A stretch of 15,085 nucleotides of DNA from Bacillota bacterium. GTDB taxonomy: Bacteria > Bacillota > Clostridia > Peptostreptococcales > Anaerovoracaceae. Below the pieces are notes generated by a model. It did not search any database. It was given only the letters and a program-made list of their open reading frames with translations, and was not told the DNA's origin. Position numbers and translations under genes: made by a program. Position 1 is the first letter of the stretch. Each line of letters opens with the position of its first letter. The stretch is from contig JAEXBK010000029.1 of the NCBI GenBank assembly GCA_023394035.1, forward strand, positions 1-15,085. The letters run 5' to 3'. This document shows, one piece after another, positions 13,747 through 15,085 of the stretch.

Positions 13747-14532
13747 CTATTGTGCGAGCAAGACTGCTTTGATTATGTTCCCGATAGCTTCTGTATTTAT
13801 TGATCTGTCATAGCGGTCGGAAGTGACAATAAGCCTGTCCCCTATTGTAATTCCGTTATTCTGAAAAATTCTTATCTTGTGCATTTGTCTTTCAAGATAA
13901 TTCGGATCATCAAGCATGCCGAAATGCTCCCAGTATATCTCATCATTGTCGTTGAATATCGTAAAATCGGGATAGAACTGCACCTGCACGCCATTTTCGT
14001 CGAGAAGAAGCAGCCTTTTTTCATACTCAAAATCAACATCGTAATGCAGAAGAAGATTATATATGAGGGCTTCGCCCTTTGACTTCACTTTGCTGCCGTC
14101 TACGGTTATACTTATGTTTTTTGTCGGGAAGAATAACGAGTTTTGAGAGTTCTTTGCGGATTTCTTTGATCTGACTGTGGCGTTTGGAACTGTCTGAGGC
14201 ATCCGGTAAGCTGCAGGTAATACATTGTTAACGGCTTCTTGCGTATAGCATGAGAATTTTTCCATACACTTTGTAAGTGCGGCAATATTCTTTTTCAGAA
14301 TCTTTACCTTCTCCTTGCAAAAGCGGTTATGCTGAATAGCTTTTACTTCCGGAGAATTGTGATCTCCGATGAATATCGTATTTCCGGATTTGAAGCTGTA
14401 ATATCGTATACCGTTTTTTTGAACCTTACAATATATCGGTTTTTTAATGCCGGCGTCGATTTGATTTTCGTACATTTGAAGTTCCCGAATTAAAAACTCG
14501 TACTCCTGTTTCATTTTTTCGATAAAATTCAT
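13747..14532 (-). CDS. Uncharacterised protein with C-terminal PD-(D/E)XK nuclease-like domain
   Basis: A 261-residue cytoplasmic protein of unknown function. The ATG at 14532 follows GGAGG by 4 bases; a TTG 11 codons upstream has no ribosome site. The N-terminal half is charged and probably helical (about 1-25 and 75-100), with a small beta-rich stretch between (YYSFKSGNTIFIGDH). The C-terminal half looks like a restriction-endonuclease fold: SKGE with Glu154, then FEYE, YPDFTIF with Asp189, and IYWEHFG with Glu202. In place of the usual ExK it has EHF, a pattern I associate with nuclease domains attached to some DNA helicases; a lysine further on may substitute. It stands alone, flanked by a terminator and its own extended -10 promoter, and its coding sequence appears more AT-rich than neighbouring genes, which hints at acquisition. 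Nuclease activity is inferred only. Confidence 0.7.
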   Translation of the reverse strand: MNFIEKMKQEYEFLIRELQMYENQIDAGIKKPIYCKVQKNGIRYYSFKSGNTIFIGDHNSPEVKAIQHNRFCKEKVKILKKNIAALTKCMEKFSCYTQEAVNNVLPAAYRMPQTVPNATVRSKKSAKNSQNSLFFPTKNISITVDGSKVKSKGEALIYNLLLHYDVDFEYEKRLLLLDENGVQVQFYPDFTIFNDNDEIYWEHFGMLDDPNYLERQMHKIRIFQNNGITIGDRLIVTSDRYDRSINTEAIGNIIKAVLLAQ

Positions 14533-14582
14533 GTTTCCTCCGTTGCACGGCACATAAAATGGCAAATAATTACATATAAGCC

Positions 14583-14591
14583 ATTATAACA
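14583..14591 (-). promoter_or_regulatory. Extended -10 promoter of the nuclease-like gene
   Basis: The minus strand reads TGTTATAAT, a perfect TATAAT with a TGn extension, about 50 bases before the ATG at 14532. No good -35 box is seen, as is common for extended -10 promoters. Confidence 0.55.
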
Positions 14592-14646
14592 CATATGATG
14601 TCCGGCGGTGTTTGGGGATTCGGTAGAAATCATAGTTTTTTTGGCA

Positions 14647-14753
14647 AAAACAGCCTGTTTTCAATGATAAATATCAAAAAAACTACCGATAGCCACTTCG
14701 GGGAGCCACTATCGGTAGTAAACCGAAAAAAATATCAAAAAACAGCCTGTTTT
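14647..14753. repeat. Direct repeats flanking a hairpin
   Basis: AAAACAGCCTGTTTT occurs at 14647-14661 and 14739-14753, 92 bases apart; each copy is itself a 7-bp palindrome around one base. AAATATCAAAAAA occurs at 14669-14681 and 14730-14742. The copies flank the hairpin at 14682-14719 and suggest a small repeat element or duplicated regulatory unit. Confidence 0.65.
14676..14719 (-). terminator. Strong hairpin with minus-strand T tract
   Basis: ACTACCGATAG (14682-14692) and CTATCGGTAGT (14709-14719) form a perfect 11-bp stem with a 16-base loop. On the minus strand it is followed by at least six T, which makes an intrinsic terminator. It sits upstream of the nuclease-like gene promoter and downstream of the LysR terminator, so it would be a second barrier to read-through. 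Confidence 0.6.
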
Positions 14754-14829
14754 GATAAGAAAATTTCAATTTGCAGACGATTTGACCTGCGTGATATTTT
14801 GGCGGGCTGTGAGACGGAAAGTCATACAT

Positions 14830-14868
14830 AAAAAGACCCGTCAAGCACTTTAAGTAGGCTTTAGCGGG
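14830..14868 (-). terminator. Terminator of the LysR-type gene
   Basis: CCCG (14837-14840) plus AAGC (14843-14846) pair with GCTT (from 14858) and CGGG (14865-14868), with a small internal loop. On the minus strand the stem is followed by TCTTTTT. It lies about 35 bases after the LysR stop. Confidence 0.5.
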
Positions 14869-14901
14869 GCATTTGTTGAAAGATATTATTCGTTTATGTA
14901 C

Positions 14902-15085
14902 TTATGCGCCGTATTGCTCTCTGACAAAGTCGGCAAACTGCTGGACTGAGGCGTTCAGTGATTTGGAGCGTGGCATTATCAGGTAGAGGTTGCGCTCGGA
15001 AACCTCCTTCGGCAGCGAGAAGGAAAGAAGCTTGCCTGCGGCAACAAAGTTGCTTACTGCCATTTCGGAGAGTATGGATATACCG
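14902..15085 (-). CDS. LysR-type transcriptional regulator, C-terminal end (partial)
   Basis: The minus strand is open from the window edge to a TAA at 14904-14902, giving about 61 residues. The segment GISILSEMAVSNFVAAGKL followed by LYLIMPRSKSLNASVQQF and a final FVREQYGA is the typical last part of the LysR substrate-binding domain: the GIxxLP-like helix start, then a strand with an aromatic residue, and the helix with FxxF. The DNA-binding domain and promoter lie outside the window, so the target genes cannot be guessed. The gene reads toward the intergenic repeat region and ends in its own terminator. Confidence 0.85.
   Translation of the reverse strand, partial: GISILSEMAVSNFVAAGKLLSFSLPKEVSERNLYLIMPRSKSLNASVQQFADFVREQYGA

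Larger units (their letters stand above)
14533..14901. other. Gene-free intergenic stretch between nuclease-like gene and LysR gene
   Basis: About 370 bases with no credible gene. It holds the promoter at 14583-14591, two copies of a 15-base palindromic repeat, two copies of a 13-base AT-rich repeat, a strong hairpin with a minus-strand T tract and the terminator of the LysR-type gene. A 78-codon open frame across it (14595-14831) simply reads through these structures. Confidence 0.7.

Noticed and set aside
14595..14831. 78-codon open frame in the intergenic stretch on the plus strand
   Set aside because: It runs through the repeats, hairpin and both terminators, has no ribosome site and resembles no protein family I know.
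13621..14901. Integrative element at tRNA-Gly
   Set aside because: No integrase gene and no repeat of the tRNA 3' end was seen downstream, so there is no evidence for an att site.
1..15085. CRISPR array, rRNA genes or insertion sequences
   Set aside because: No regularly spaced repeats, rRNA-like sequence or transposase gene was found; the only direct repeats are the two pairs near 14650-14750.

Overview
This window looks like chromosome of an anaerobic Firmicute of class Clostridia, with moderate GC. The inference rests on strong GGAGG-type ribosome sites, many AGA/AGG arginine codons, an ECF vitamin transporter operon (ecfA1-ecfA2-ecfT), a Gx/NusG-II gene pair and a MocR-type regulator. 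I cannot place it below class from sequence alone. Gene content is mostly housekeeping and redox/vitamin metabolism; I see no phage, transposase, CRISPR array or rRNA.

Layout. 1-125: end of an unidentified ORF. 254-1546: enolase (eno) with its own promoter and terminator. 1653-3083: leucyl aminopeptidase (pepA), also terminated. 5932 down to 3273 (minus): a three-gene operon of an EetA-like NusG domain II protein, an EetB-like Gx membrane protein and a large Xaa-Pro aminopeptidase, ending in a perfect hairpin terminator. 5951-7003 (plus): an ApbE-type FAD:protein FMN transferase lipoprotein, divergent from the EetA-like gene with only 18 bases between the start codons. 8387-7005 (minus): a MocR (GntR-aminotransferase) regulator, convergent with apbE. 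8534-11604 (plus): ECF transporter operon, S component then EcfA1, EcfA2 and EcfT, continuing into trmB (11618-12283) and a class I aminotransferase (12330-13574), then tRNA-Gly(CCC) at 13621-13694 and a terminator. 14532-13747 (minus): stand-alone PD-(D/E)XK nuclease-like protein. 14533-14901: gene-free stretch with repeats, a strong hairpin and terminators. 14902-15085 (minus): C-terminus of a LysR-type regulator.

How they fit together. The EetA/EetB-like pair beside ApbE resembles the membrane and flavinylation parts of Gram-positive flavin-based extracellular electron transfer loci. The NADH dehydrogenase, prenyltransferase and FMN-carrier protein of a full locus are not in the window. 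The MocR gene and the ECF S-component gene face each other across a short intergenic region with an 8-bp inverted repeat that includes the -35 box of the regulator promoter. This suggests MocR control of vitamin uptake, possibly vitamin B6. The regulator, however, has serine where the family carries its PLP-binding lysine. PepA and the Xaa-Pro aminopeptidase, in convergent units, would both serve intracellular peptide breakdown.

The most interesting points are the compact divergent flavinylation/electron-transfer cluster with overlapping regulation, the lysine-less MocR with its candidate operator, and the repeat-flanked hairpin region at 14640-14760.
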